From the NCBI GenBank assembly GCA_007258455.2, contig VDFB02270651.1, positions 696,554,197 to 696,618,196 of the forward strand: DNA of 64,000 nt. The letters are read 5' to 3'. Of the stretch, positions 11,219 through 22,154 are shown piece by piece; position 1 is the stretch's first letter, and each line of letters opens with the position of its first letter. The notes under the pieces are model-generated. The model did not search any database and was not told the origin of the DNA. It saw only the letters and a program-made list of their open reading frames with translations. The translations under genes and the position numbers were made by a program. The DNA comes from Sequoia sempervirens (lineage: Eukaryota > Streptophyta > Pinopsida > Cupressales > Cupressaceae).

Positions 11219-14200
11219 TTTTGGCCTCCTACAATAATTTCATAACTAAGCCTTTACAGCCATGATTCAAAGACTAGACATCTAACCTAAATAGCCATTC
11301 AATCATCATGAAGGTGCATTTAACTTGTCAACACGGGGACATGAACTTGAAATGGGTCAGCACTATATGTGCACTAGGGGCTCAAGTAGTCATTGCATTC
11401 TACAGCTAAGAAACATAATACTGAAAGTAAATTACTTGAAAGGAAATAAAGAAAATGTTGAACATCAACCAAAAACTATGCTTAAGTTGAAATGCAGAGC
11501 AAGAATGAAAATCTGAGTGACAAAAAGGGTACTGCTCTGTCTGCTTTGGCTACAGGAATAGTAACAGAATGGAATTCTAGTGGCTACAGGAACAGTAGTG
11601 TTGATGGTGTTTTCTGCACAGCAACAACTCAAACAGAATACAATAATCTATCTCTCTTGAAAGGTAATCTTCAACAATAAACTAATGAAAATCACCCCAA
11701 GGTCTCTTGGGTGTCAGGTCATGACAGTGCATAAACAACTCAGATAATATGTGAAAATGTTGGTAATCACAAGGGGCCTTACAAATGAATAATGTTGGAA
11801 GTGAATTTTCATCAGATGCAACAATACAGTGATGCTTTCAATCCTATAACCCAGATTCAAAATAAACAGCAAAAGAGATAAGGGTTTATAGAGATTCTAT
11901 TCTATTCTAACTCCTAAGATCGATCACAGTAATGATGAAAGCTACAAATGGATAGATCCCCAATAAAATCGATATTTGCTTGATCAAGGACAAACCTGCA
12001 ACTACACAGAAATGGTGCGATCTTCTAGGGAAATCTAAAGATTTTCAGACTTTGAACATTCATTCACATACCCAACTATTGGCACAATGTAAATGAGCAT
12101 TCACAGTTGAACTTAGCACAAAAGTGAGGCCTAGACTAACCTTACACAGCAATCTACAATCAGCAAATTACTAAAAGTATGGACCGGAAATCGATCAACA
12201 TCACTAACATTTCACCATCATTGTAAAAGAGCTGAAATCTAACATCTAGCATCTAACGTCTAACATCTAACATCTGAGAATCAAGAGCAAGAAACCATAA
12301 AAATTGTTGAAAATAAATACAAAGTTTTCCAAATCAACAACCCAATTGCATTACTTCTCCAACATTACATAACAATTTCAAGTCTCTCATCTCCTATAGC
12401 TAATTCTAAAAACTACTTGCCAATTCTAGCCTTAGCAAAATTTTGGCCTAGTCAAACTCCTAAAATCTTCCCCCTTACAAATGAAGCACAAATGCCATTT
12501 ATAGAGAACCCCCCAAACATGTTGGCCTAATTAGATTTTACAATAATAACTAGCCTCAAAACAGGTTGGCCTAGGAGAAATTTGGTAACAAGGCACGCAT
12601 TAAATGCTAGTACTACAACAAGGTTGGCCTAGGAAAAATTTGAAAGATGATAAGATTTGCATTAAATGTATGAATATTATCCATATCGGCCTATGATCTC
12701 CAGCAAGATCAGATTCACGTGCACTCTAGAAAGTCCTCCAGCTGTAGACAGTTTTGGCACAGATTCCTATGCAAGCCCCACTTTGAAAATTTAAATTGAA
12801 CATTTCCATATTTCCCTCTTTTGGCACGAATCCATATGCATGTCCCCCTTTTAATATTTTCTTAGTCCTGAAAAATAGATATCATCATTAACAGCCCACG
12901 TGTTCAAATTAAATTTGAATAAAATTTTGGCCTTTAAGAAAAACTTACATTTTTAAAAGGAAACTTTTCCATTTTCGATTTTTTTCCACTTTTGGAAATT
13001 TTATTTTCAAATTTTATTTTTTCCAAAGAATTTTCACTTTCAGAGCATTTAAAAATTCCCATTTTGGAAAAAATAATTATTTCCGGAAAAATTTCCATTT
13101 TGGGAAACCAGACCAAGGGGAAAATTCGGAAAAATCTGGGCCAAGCAGACTCCAGACCAAAATCCAGGAAAATCTAGGCATACAGGAATCTGGGAAAATC
13201 CAGCCGGACAGGAAAATCCCAGACTGGGCTAAATAAGGCAAAATTTCAACAATAGATCATCAAAATGAACCAAGAATGTGTGAAACATCGTGTAATATAT
13301 CAAATTAAGCATGGGGTGTTGAGCATTTATCATCAATTTAATCTAGTATTTCAATTTGCACAAAGCCTGGCAGAAAATTCAAAAAAATTCGGGTGGATTG
13401 GATTTTCGCAGATGGCATAAAATTTCGGACTTTGGCACATACCCAGAAAACTGAAGAAATCCGAGAAAATCCGGGTTGGGCAGAAAATCCCGAACGCAGG
13501 CAAAAACCTAGACTTCACTCAGATCTGGAATTTTATGGAAATCAGGAAAATCTGGATGGAGCGAAAAATCTTGGATTGGACTAAAAACCCAGATTTTTGC
13601 ACAGAGTCAGACTTTGAGCAGAATCCGGGAAAATCTGGATGGACTGGAAAATCCTGGATTAGGGTAAAAACTCGGATTTTGCTCAGAACTTAGTTTTTTC
13701 AAAGTGCAACCTGGGGAAATCACTTGGGCAAGCAAGATGAACATCTAAGAACCTCCAAAGACAATGAAATCAATAAAATTAAGGGGCCAAAAGACATCAA
13801 AAGCTAGAGCAAAAAGAGGGTCCCTACTTTCAGTGGGGCGTGTGTGCAAAACTGCACAACAAGTAGATGCTAGATTTTTGACTAAGTACCAAACAGAAAG
13901 TAATACTAAACTAATACTAAACTAAGAAGATGGATTACTCACCAAGTGGCTCCCTTGGATAAGTATCATCTAAACAAACAAGAACTTAGATGTTCAAACT
14001 CAAAACTTTATTTTATTCACTGTAAATCGTGCATACAAAGAGTAATGTAATTGTATCACTAGAATGGGAAAATGAGAGTACAATGTAAAATCGTGCAACC
14101 TCCTGAAGAAGCAGCATCAAGTTATTATTTATACTACAGCTAAGCAAGGCAGTCAACTCCATGACTGGGAGGATGCCATTTAAGGAAAGTAGGGGAAAAT

Positions 14201-14702
14201 GGAGCGATGGTGGTTACACATGCATGGAATCTAGTTAGACATGCAAGTTAAGTGAAAATCTAGCACAATAGTAATGCCCATGCATGCCCGATCATTAAGG
14301 TCCACTGCAAGGCAGTTATGTTCAATTGCATGAAGAATCTTTGCTGCCAACTGCCTTTGACTTGGAGCGATTTCTCAGCTGGACACTATGGTGCATGCCT
14401 AACTGGTGGTGTCTTCCTTAACTTGGCATATTGAATCTGCATATCAAGGTTAGTACGCATAATAACTGCACATTAATAACCACTCTAAGAAACATTCATT
14501 AATCACATGTAAAATCAATATAGATGACCCACATATTATGCCAAATATCATTAAAGCTTGCAGAGATAGGATAATGTCAAATGTCAATGGTTTGAGAGAA
14601 ACATTATGCCAATACCAACACTTAAGCATTAAATTCTATGACATCTATGAGAAAATAGACTATAGATTCTTCCCAAAACTAGACCAAAAAGTAGGCTCAT
14701 CA
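11219..14702 (-). mobile_element. 3' LTR of element A (3,484 bp)
   Basis: Starts TTTTGGCCTCC (the other copy has TGTTGGCCTCC, so the terminal G has mutated) and ends GGCTCATCA. The ends match the 5' LTR closely: 11219-about 11545 against 28246-28575, and 13870-14702 against 28600-29432. About 2.3 kb in the middle (11545-13860) is missing from the 5' LTR. That middle part has no gene. It contains a small TCTAACATCTAACATC repeat at 12240-12285, GGTTGGCCTAGGA-type repeats at 12520-12630, and the array described below. Confidence 0.82.
12930..13690. repeat. Diverged array of GGAAAATC(C/T)GG units and inverted A/T block inside the A 3' LTR
   Basis: From about 12940 to 13110 the sequence is a loose inverted repeat of TTTTCC/GGAAAA words, so both strands give similar-looking short frames. 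From 13110 to 13690 the phrases GAAAATCTGG, GGAAAATCC and CCAGA-TTTT recur many times with variable spacing. This is degenerate tandem structure, not a gene. Confidence 0.55.
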
Positions 14703-14703
14703 C

Positions 14704-14717
14704 TCCCCCCAACCTAA
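14704..14717 (-). promoter_or_regulatory. Polypurine tract of element A
   Basis: The minus strand reads TTAGGTTGGGGGGA and touches the TGATGAGCC start of the 3' LTR within 2 bp. It would prime plus-strand DNA synthesis. An identical 14-mer is at 17580-17593. Confidence 0.8.
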
Positions 14718-15688
14718 CATTTTGTTGGTCCTCCAGCAGGGGAAGAGTTGTTCTTTTGCTTAGTCAAAGCTCTAAAATTTGCAACCGAGAGTTGTCTGAC
14801 ATCAGTGGCTACAGTACGTGAGTCAGGATCCCAATAGAATCCTCCCAATCTATCAAACATGTTCCATCTTTTCCTTTCTACAATAATGTCGCTCTGGTAG
14901 AATCTATAATTTGGCATGGGCCACATGAGCATGGGTGACTGAAAAGTCAGGGGAAGCCAATGTCGTCCCTGATTTCTCCCAATCTGAATATGTCTCTCAA
15001 TTCTTTTTAATGTTGTAGCATAATTGTGGATGGAATGAGGCTCAGCCTGTTTCAGCTCATCGGTCAAACTATTCCATCTCTGGGATAAACATCTCACGAT
15101 TTCCTCCTTTGTTGTTGTTTTTACCTCATACTCAGTGTAAATTGCCTCAATCCAAGGCATAATCCTATTACCATAGCTTGGTTTGAGCAACATTCTATGC
15201 CATTCTCTGTAAATATCCCTTGGGTTGCTTGATTTAGCTCTAACAAGCAGAGGGATATCATACTTCAATTGTTTATAAGCACCATGTTGTTGTCCCCAAC
15301 TAATCTCATTTTGTACCCAAGACATGAATGCTCTCAACTGAACATTCCCAACATACAACAGTGGGTTCCAATCATGGTCTTTTGTGACAACATAGTTATG
15401 TAAATAAAATTCACATAGAAAATTCTTCATTTCATGGGAGGCAATCCTAAAAGCATTGAAAAATTCAATAGGGGTATCAACAGAAGGATTCAAACCTGAG
15501 GTAAGTCTTGACATCTTAAAAGAGAGATACTTCTCTTCCAACAATAGAGCATAGACCCTCGGGGGTTCTCTAAATTCTATAATATTTGGCGCCAAAGTTT
15601 CCATATCATCTACCCTCTGCTTCAGGGTAGCAATTTCTACATCTTTTTCCTCAATCTCTTCATCCTTCTTTTGAATTTCCTCCTTCAA
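14714..15688 (-). CDS. Extra ORF of element A, C-terminal 324-aa part (env position, unknown function)
   Basis: This 324-residue frame lies downstream of integrase and just before the polypurine tract, the position where Athila-type elements carry an env-like ORF. Residues 1-32 form a strong coiled coil of charged heptads (KEEIQKKDEEIEEKDVEIATL). The rest is a globular, Trp/Tyr/Arg-rich block with phrases such as WNPLLYVGNVQLRAFMSW and GGFYWDPDSRTVATDV. No signal peptide, transmembrane helix or fusion peptide is seen, so a classical envelope role is not supported. The first ATG is inside the coiled coil; the frame continues upstream toward 15851-17028, so this is the back half of a longer, broken gene. 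I do not recognise the family. Confidence 0.65.
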   Translation of the reverse strand: MKEEIQKKDEEIEEKDVEIATLKQRVDDMETLAPNIIEFREPPRVYALLLEEKYLSFKMSRLTSGLNPSVDTPIEFFNAFRIASHEMKNFLCEFYLHNYVVTKDHDWNPLLYVGNVQLRAFMSWVQNEISWGQQHGAYKQLKYDIPLLVRAKSSNPRDIYREWHRMLLKPSYGNRIMPWIEAIYTEYEVKTTTKEEIVRCLSQRWNSLTDELKQAEPHSIHNYATTLKRIERHIQIGRNQGRHWLPLTFQSPMLMWPMPNYRFYQSDIIVERKRWNMFDRLGGFYWDPDSRTVATDVRQLSVANFRALTKQKNNSSPAGGPTKC

Positions 15689-15850
15689 GTTTTTTTTTTT
15701 TCCATTCTTCCTCCCTTCATTGTATCTCTTTCCATAAACTCAAAATTGTTGCATTTACTATAAAACTAGGAGGATTATGAATGCCTACCAGTCTTTTTGT
15801 TGATGGTGGCTCCTCATATGGCACTATTTGCATGGACTCAGGTTGTCCAG

Positions 15851-17028
15851 TTATCTCTGGTTGTAAGGGTGTTGTTCCTTCTTCCTTTTGTTGTAGGGAC
15901 TCTTATTCGTGTAGGAACTCCTACTCCAGTTCTGGTTGTTGCTATAGGACTTCATGCTACAGCACCTCTTGCTCATGCTACAAGAAGTCCTAATTTCCTC
16001 CAATTCTTCTGCAATGCTAGCAAGATTGGCTAGTTTTATGTTTATTGCTCTCTTAAATATGTCTTCTTCTTCTTCAACATGCTCCTGCTCCATTGGAGCT
16101 TCAGGATCCTCATGTGAGGTCTCACCAAGTTTAGGGCTTTCCTGTAGAGGCATACTAGTCATAGGCCCGACTGGTCTTGATTTTCTGGGAGGTCTTTCAT
16201 GTTTTCCTTTGGCTGTAGGATGAATAGTATTAGCCTTCCTCTTTTTCAAACGTGGCACTTTTATTTCTACAGGTTGTGTTTAGCCTTCCCTTTTCTCATT
16301 TCTACCTCTCTCTATTGTGCCCTGGTTTTCATGAGGGTTTCAAGTGGAACTTCATCATCAAAATCAAAGGAAGAGCTTTCTTTTTCTGAGTGCTCTATTC
16401 CAGAAGAACTAATTTCTATACTTTCCTCAGTTGCAAGAGTATTCATGCTACAGCCAGCACCAGAGGTTGAAGCACTAGGAATGGCTTCAACTGTGCTTAC
16501 TCTCCTACTAGACCTACGAGATTGAGGTATAGCCCTAGGTGGAAAATGCTCAACATTGACAAACTCTTCCTGACAGTAATTTTGATCAACTTTAACAAAT
16601 TCTTCACAAGTCATTCCAGAAACATCACACAGAGATTTTTCAACTAGCAATTTAATCAAGCAATGGTGGGAAACAAAATTATCCCTACCTTTTTGGGTCT
16701 CGGCCACCATGATTGAGAGAAGATTGTACAGCACATTGGGCACATTCATCCTCCTCCTGTGCCTCATGTGATTTAAAAGCTTGAAGTGGACAGAATGCAA
16801 ATTTTAAGGGCAACCCTCACAAGTGATGTATTTGATGACATACATAGTTATCTGCTTCCATGGCTCGGGAAGAGACATTCTTTTTGTACCCTTCTTGTCT
16901 ATGCTCAATGGGGGGTCATTTGGCTTTGCAAATTCAACCTTAGCTGACCTAGCATCTCTGGAAACAGGGTAATTTTCACCATCAGTAGGTAACCCTGAAA
17001 CTTCTGCAATTCTTTCCTCTATTGCCAC
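15851..17028 (-). pseudogene. Extra ORF of element A, N-terminal part (broken)
   Basis: Three pieces. 17028-16804 and 16800-16312 are in one frame, separated by a single stop, and 16258-15851 is in another frame, the one also used by 15688-14714. The second piece has a helical block, NHMRHRRRMNVPNVLYNLLS...FVSHHCLIKLLVEKSL, then a long Ser/Glu-rich low-complexity tail. The third begins MPRLKKRKANTIHPTAKGK, a basic patch that could be a nuclear localisation signal, then an acidic helix. The helical block faintly recalls the 'putative plant transposon protein' domain found near plant gypsy elements, but I hold this weakly. With 14714-15688 the original product was about 760 residues. Confidence 0.55.
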
Positions 17029-18011
17029 AACTTCTAACCCTTTTACTGGGACTTTTCCTTTTGAAAATGTCTAGGAAAATTCAAGGGCAACGCCTTCATC
17101 AAAACCATCCAACTTCAAAAAGTAATCTATCCAACCACAAATTTGAAATTCAGCCAGGAATTGTGCATCCTGCAGTAAAATATCATGCACTATGGGTTCG
17201 TTTTGAACTAACCCACCTCCCATTGTTTGCAATTAAACAAATGCTTTGCAACTTCTTTTCTATAATTCTCCTTTTGAAAATAAAATATACTTCCCTGTAG
17301 TGTCTGCTAATTTTCAGTGCCAGCATCGACTGAATTTCCTTTCTTTTGTTTTTCCTTTTTGCTTACAACTCAAGATTATGGCAGGGAAATAATGGTAGGA
17401 AAAGGAGTAATAAAGGGAAATTATGATAGGAAGAATTGGTGGTTGCAGTTATTGTCACTTCACACATGCAAGTCATTCTCTTACTTGGATTTCAAATCAG
17501 CTCATTTTAAAATTTCTGACGCAGCCTAATATGATTTGACACATGGACGATAAAATATTTGTATCTTTTTTCATTCCCATCCCCCCAACCTAAATTTGGA
17601 CATGTTTCCACACATGTGAGATGGGAGTGGCGATTGACAAGCAATGATGGAATTTATGCGAATACCTATACTAACATAGTGATTAAATGAACGTACTTAA
17701 AAGATGATTAAAGATAGCAATTAATGTGCACATACCTAAATGTGTGGAAGATTTGCTGCAAAGATCGCAAATAAAGCAATGCTCACCTTGTTGGAAAATG
17801 GATTGAGAAATGAATGAAGATGAGGTGGAATGAAGTGAGGTGGAAGAGAGAGAAAGGTGGTGATGGATGGGTGGATAGGTGGAAAATTGGAGAAATGGAC
17901 TTCCACGCAAGTGAAAGTCTTTATTATGAAAAGTATGTACCTCAATTAGGCTGAAGGAGGGACACTAGGTCCACCACCTTCATCTGCAGGAAGCTATGAG
18001 TGCTGGGTGAA
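17029..18011. other. Spacer between integrase and the extra ORF of element A
   Basis: No credible coding frame. It contains a second copy of the polypurine tract (17580-17593) and A/T-rich DNA. The short frames on either strand between 17100 and 17950 look like chance, with Ser/His/Pro low complexity and no homology that I can see. A leader or splice region for the downstream ORF would be expected here, but no site can be defended. Confidence 0.4.
17580..17593 (-). promoter_or_regulatory. Second, internal copy of the polypurine tract of element A
   Basis: TTAGGTTGGGGGGA on the minus strand, identical over 14 bases to the terminal tract at 14704-14717 and about 2.9 kb upstream of it, just before the extra ORF set. 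It could serve as a second plus-strand primer, or mark a former 3' end. Confidence 0.6.
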
Positions 18012-19064
18012 TTACTGCAGGAACTCTTCTTTAGAAGCTAGCTTATGATATAATCTAAGGGGATGACCATTGACAAGTAATTTGAATCTGATAGGGTCAA
18101 TGGTGGTAGGCTGAACAACTCCATTGGGAAATACCTCAGCAACTTCATACGGTCCTTGCCATCTTGTCTGCAATTTTCCTACATTGTCCTGGTATCTTGA
18201 ATCATAAAGCAAGGCCCAATCTCCTGGTTTGAACTTCTTGTCCTTGATAAATTTTTCATGCCACTTGATTCTCTGATTTTGCACTACTTTTGTATGTTGT
18301 AGGGTTGTTCTTCTTATTTCATCCAATGCATTTAGCTGCATGATTCTTTCTCTCTATGCTTTAGAGATATCCATCCCTAGATCATTGTAGTTCACAGAGT
18401 TTTATGTTCAAATTCAATCGGCATCATAGCTATCTTTCCATAAAGCAACTTGAATGGAGTGAAACCTGTAGTTGTTTTCCATGTTGTCCTATAGGCCCAA
18501 ATAGCTTCAGGTAATTTGTTTGCCCAATCTTTCCTATGGATAGCTATTGTTTTAGTTAGAATGGCTTCAATTTCTCTGTTTGTCACCTCAACTTAGCCAT
18601 TAGCCTAGGGGTGATAAGGAGTAGACTTTTGTGCCTGATATTGTACTCATTCACCAATGCTGCAACAAGAGTTGATGCAAATTTTGGCCCTTGATCAGTC
18701 ACTATTTCTCATGGAACTTCATATCTTGTGAAAATCTCCTCATAAAGAAAATTTGCAACCTTGTTATCTCTTACATGCTTCATGTCCAGTAACTTCTACC
18801 CATTTTGTTACATAATCAGTGCATACCAATATATAAGACTTACCATTTGATGGAGGGTTGATTGGTCCCACAAAATCCAATCCCCACTTGTCAAAGAGAG
18901 TGATTACTATCTAAGGGCAAAGTGGCATCTCATTGCATTTGGTTGGTCTGCCCATTCTTTGACATGTATCACATTTTCTGGTATACCTTCCTACATCCTT
19001 GTGGAGTGTTGGCCAATAATATCCTATGTTCAAAATCTTCATTGTTGTCCCTTTGGCCGCAAAG
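18012..19064 (-). pseudogene. Element A integrase, main part
   Basis: Continues the integrase interrupted at 19070. The zinc-binding CxxC (RKCDTCQRMGRPTKC) is near 18960. The catalytic core includes [10 protein letters not shown] (first Asp), IVTDQGPKF (second Asp) near 18690 and NG-VEVTNREIE (Glu) near 18580. Then come LPEAIWAYRTTWKTTTGFTP and a C-terminal domain (18341-18012) with KPGDWALLYDSR and LQTRWQGPYEVAEV, as in Athila-type integrases. Several stops and frameshifts interrupt the core, so it is not functional. It inserts element cDNA into chromosomes in intact relatives. Confidence 0.88.
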
Positions 19065-19069
19065 TGTCC
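19065..19069. repeat. Target-site duplication TGTCC, left copy
   Basis: Matches 22150-22154. If the terminal T is counted with the flank, the duplication could be read as 6 bp (TGTCCT). Confidence 0.8.
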
Positions 19070-19264
19070 TGTAACATCCCGCTATGCAACCCCGAAGGGT
19101 AAGAGTCAAAAGAGGACAAGATAAAAAAAATTGAAAACATATAGAATAACTTGCACACAAAGTAGTTGCAAATACTATATATCGACAACAAACATGGCTA
19201 AGCATGGTCGAACACAACCCAAAGGAGAGGAACACCCTCCAGAGAAAAAATCCAAAAAGGAGCA

Positions 19265-19505
19265 AATATAATAGCTCCAGAAACTTTGCTCCCGAACTTC
19301 CAACTAGGGAACTTCCAGCTACAAAACTTCCAACTACAGAACTTCCAGCTATGAAACTTCCAGCTACGAAACCTCTGCTCTGGAACTTTCTGCACTGCTC
19401 CAAAACTTTAGCAGCACTACTCTGGAACTTTGGCAGCACTGCTCTAGAACTTCTGCACTACTCTGGAGCTTTGGCAGCACTACTTCAGAACTATAGCAGC
19501 AGCAA
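19265..19505. repeat. Minisatellite of GAACTTCCAGCTAC / CTGGAACTTTGGCAGCACTA units
   Basis: The left half (19265-19370) repeats A(A/G)AACTTCCA(A/G)CTAC about every 14-15 bp. The right half (19375-19505) repeats CACTACTCTGGAACTTTGGCAG-like units of roughly 20-30 bp. The minus-strand frame therefore reads repeated SWKF/GSF phrases, which are repeat artefacts and not a protein. Confidence 0.75.
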
Positions 19506-20394
19506 CATAGACCAAAATAGAAAGTGGCGATGCACCGGAACTTTTGCAAACTAAAACATGAAGGAAAAATACAACCAAGTTCTAATTTTTGCATGGAAAA
19601 TAGTGAAGAAAAAGCCATAATGATCATCCTAATACAAGTGAGTCTGATACCAACACTGGAACTCATAAACCAAATATAAATCATCTCATATCTTCTCATT
19701 AAATTTATGATTACTTTCTCTCTCCAGAGAGTACAATGTGCATAAAAGAATAAGTTTGAATACAATAGCATTTCCATGAATAAAATACATCAACATATAA
19801 GACAAGTACAAGAGGGATCAGCTTCAACTAGTGCTCCAATAATCTATACACTGGTCCCCAATGGCGGTGGCAACACCTCCCTACCATGTGGACTCAAAAG
19901 AGGCCACCCCATAATGCTTGGAGGTAGTCACAAGGCCCAAGCAAAAAATCAAGGGAAGGAAAACATATGGCCAACACTCGCATTAGGCACGGAGGAAACA
20001 TGGAATACAATGCTTTAAGGCCAAAATCACAAAATGCAGATGCTTATACAAGAACATAACATGTAGTACTCATGACTACTAAAGTATAAGGTACAAGAGT
20101 GCTGACTAGATGGAAAGTTATCATGTGTGCTCGAAGGGATGGCACCACATAGAACTAGGTACACCTCACATAAACGAAGAGACTCAATCATGCCCATATC
20201 AACACCCTGCAGATGGATAACTCAACACCATGTAGACGGATAGGCCTTCTCATTTATCCAAACAAGGAATCCAAAAGCCAATATGAAACAATGAAAAATC
20301 CATTGAAATCCATCATAAAAACCATGTAAAACAGCCAAGCAAACACTGTTGTAAAAAGACACATTTAACAGCTAAAATTAAACATGAAAAAGAG

Positions 20395-20830
20395 GCATGA
20401 AATTACATAAAAGTTCAAAGTGTCCAAATTAAAATTCAGACAAAGACCCTATTCATATTTCGACGTTTCTAGATGGTTTTCATATTTAATTTTCAATTTT
20501 ATAACCCATAATAAGGTGTTGTACTAAAAAATGTCATTTTAAGCATGGCTTGGCAAAAACATAAAAAATGAAAGTGCTCGGATTAAAAATTGGACAAAGA
20601 CCTAGTTCATATTTCGACGTTTCTATAGAGAATCCAACTTTATTTTGCATTTTTATTAGCTAGTTAAAGAGCAGCATCAAAAAATGTCATGTAACAAGAA
20701 GACACAAATTTTGACCAAAAATGCAAGCGTCCATAATTGAATTTTAATTTCAACCCAATTGAGATATGGGCATTTCTACATAGAATCTACCCTTATTTAA
20801 CATTTTAATAAGTGGGTAATGAGCAGCCAA
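20395..20830. repeat. Degenerate ~120-bp tandem repeat inside the 3-kb insertion
   Basis: Phrases such as GACAAAGACC(C/T)(A/T)(A/G)TTCATATTTCGACG, then TTTTCAT-ATTT and a short A/G-rich spacer, recur at about 20440, 20585 and more weakly at 20745 and 20890. No coding frame. Confidence 0.55.
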
Positions 20831-22149
20831 GGAAAAAAATTACAATTTGGTCAAAAAGAAGAACATGAAGGAGCCCATAAAATAGATTTTTCCAAACACC
20901 CATTTCATATTTGCTAGAAATGCACAAAAATCTGTCATTCCAAATACTACAAAGCATCCAAGATTCCAAAAACATGCATACATTTATAACTCAAAAATTC
21001 AAGGAAAACATAGAAGAATACCTCAAATCTACCCAAATTTGAAATGCAAAATTTCTCTGCTTGCAAGGCACGGCTAGATCCCAAAATAGAGCAGCAAAAC
21101 TACAATGCTGCCCTGAACTCCAAGGTCCACTACCCACAAAAATCCCTCCAACAAAACCAGGTCTTCCCACCTAGCTTCCATTCCTATCCCTAAGGCTTTT
21201 CTCCCTCAACCCCAAATCAGTTTTTTTTTGTTTTGTTTTGTTTTCTCCCCCCCAAAATGGTTCAAAACAAAGTATATATATCTATGAACTAACAACATGA
21301 TCATTCATTTTCTATTACCATATTTACAATCTCAATATAATATAACATGCAAAAGCAACTTCAAAACCACACAAGGTCAATCAAGCAATCACTTGCACAA
21401 TGATGTAAAGCACAAGAAGACATGCACTAAAAACTTGCATGGTAATGAAACCAAAAAACTCAAGAAGAGAATACACACAAAAAGAACTTCTTGGCACCCT
21501 CAAGGTCAAATAGACCTTCTCACAACAAGAACTAAGAAACCAAGCAAGGGTAATCTTAGGCAACACATGTCACCTGCAACCCACCAACAAGCTAAGGTCC
21601 AACATGCCCACCCGCAACACAGGATATAGGAAAGTAATCAATCTCAACCTCAGGAGACTCTCAACCAAGGGAATCACTCCAATCCCATAGGGTAAGGCAA
21701 GACCTAGGAGGCATCATTTCTCCACAATACAAGTCTGGGTTGGGAAACTCAACCCTCTAAAATGTCATACTAAAGCACGTAAAGCAAGAGGTGTTATTAC
21801 TATCTTGCCACAACAAGCACTTGGAACAAACACATCAAGCACACTACAACCACACTCAGGAATCACTCAAGGTTCATAACAATTTAAACAACGAAAGAGC
21901 CACACATCAAGAAAGAGACCAATCAGAACACACTTCTTGATAGGCTCGAGGGTCTAACTAACCCTCACAAAACATTCCTCAACATGGTATGTAAGGGGCA
22001 GGAAACAACAACACTTGTTGCCATCCACCACACACAACACACCAAGCTAGTATCAACCATAAGCAGGGATCCTAGTGCTGCAACATGGGTTCCACCTCTG
22101 ACTCTGCTTTTGGCTCTTATCCTTCGGGGTTGCATAGCGGGATGTTACA

Positions 22150-22154
22150 TGTCC
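22150..22154. repeat. Target-site duplication TGTCC, right copy
   Basis: Matches 19065-19069. Removing the insert and one copy rejoins the integrase zinc-finger region in frame. Confidence 0.8.

Larger units (their letters stand above)
19070..22149. mobile_element. 3,080-bp insertion with long inverted termini (solo LTR or TIR element)
   Basis: Starts TGTAACATCCCGCTATGCAA and ends with its reverse complement. The inverted match covers about 43 bp with two mismatches, the first 29 bp perfect. Direct repeats TGTCC flank it at 19065-19069 and 22150-22154. It splits the Athila integrase between its two zinc-binding His residues. A TG...CA terminus with a 5-bp duplication points to a solo LTR; TGTAACA...TGTTACA ends are common in some plant gypsy LTRs. 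Forty-plus bases of inverted match are unusual for that and would fit a non-autonomous TIR element. No transposase or other gene is seen inside. The interior has two tandem arrays and a T/C-rich tract (21218-21252). Confidence 0.8.

Noticed and set aside
12934..13177. Overlapping frames on both strands as a small gene pair
   Set aside because: The segment is a loose inverted repeat of TTTTCC/GGAAAA words, so both strands give similar peptides by construction.
14714..17028. Retroviral-type envelope gene
   Set aside because: The position fits, but there is no signal peptide, hydrophobic fusion segment or transmembrane helix. It is kept as an extra ORF of unknown function.
19198..19777. Repeat-rich minus-strand frames (SWKF, GSF phrases) as a secreted or structural protein
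   Set aside because: They are read-through of a 14- to 30-bp minisatellite inside a mobile insertion and appear in several frames at once.
21297..21629. 110-aa plus-strand frame in the 3-kb insertion
   Set aside because: Thr/Lys/His/Gln-rich low complexity, an overlapping frame on the other strand, and no transposase motif.
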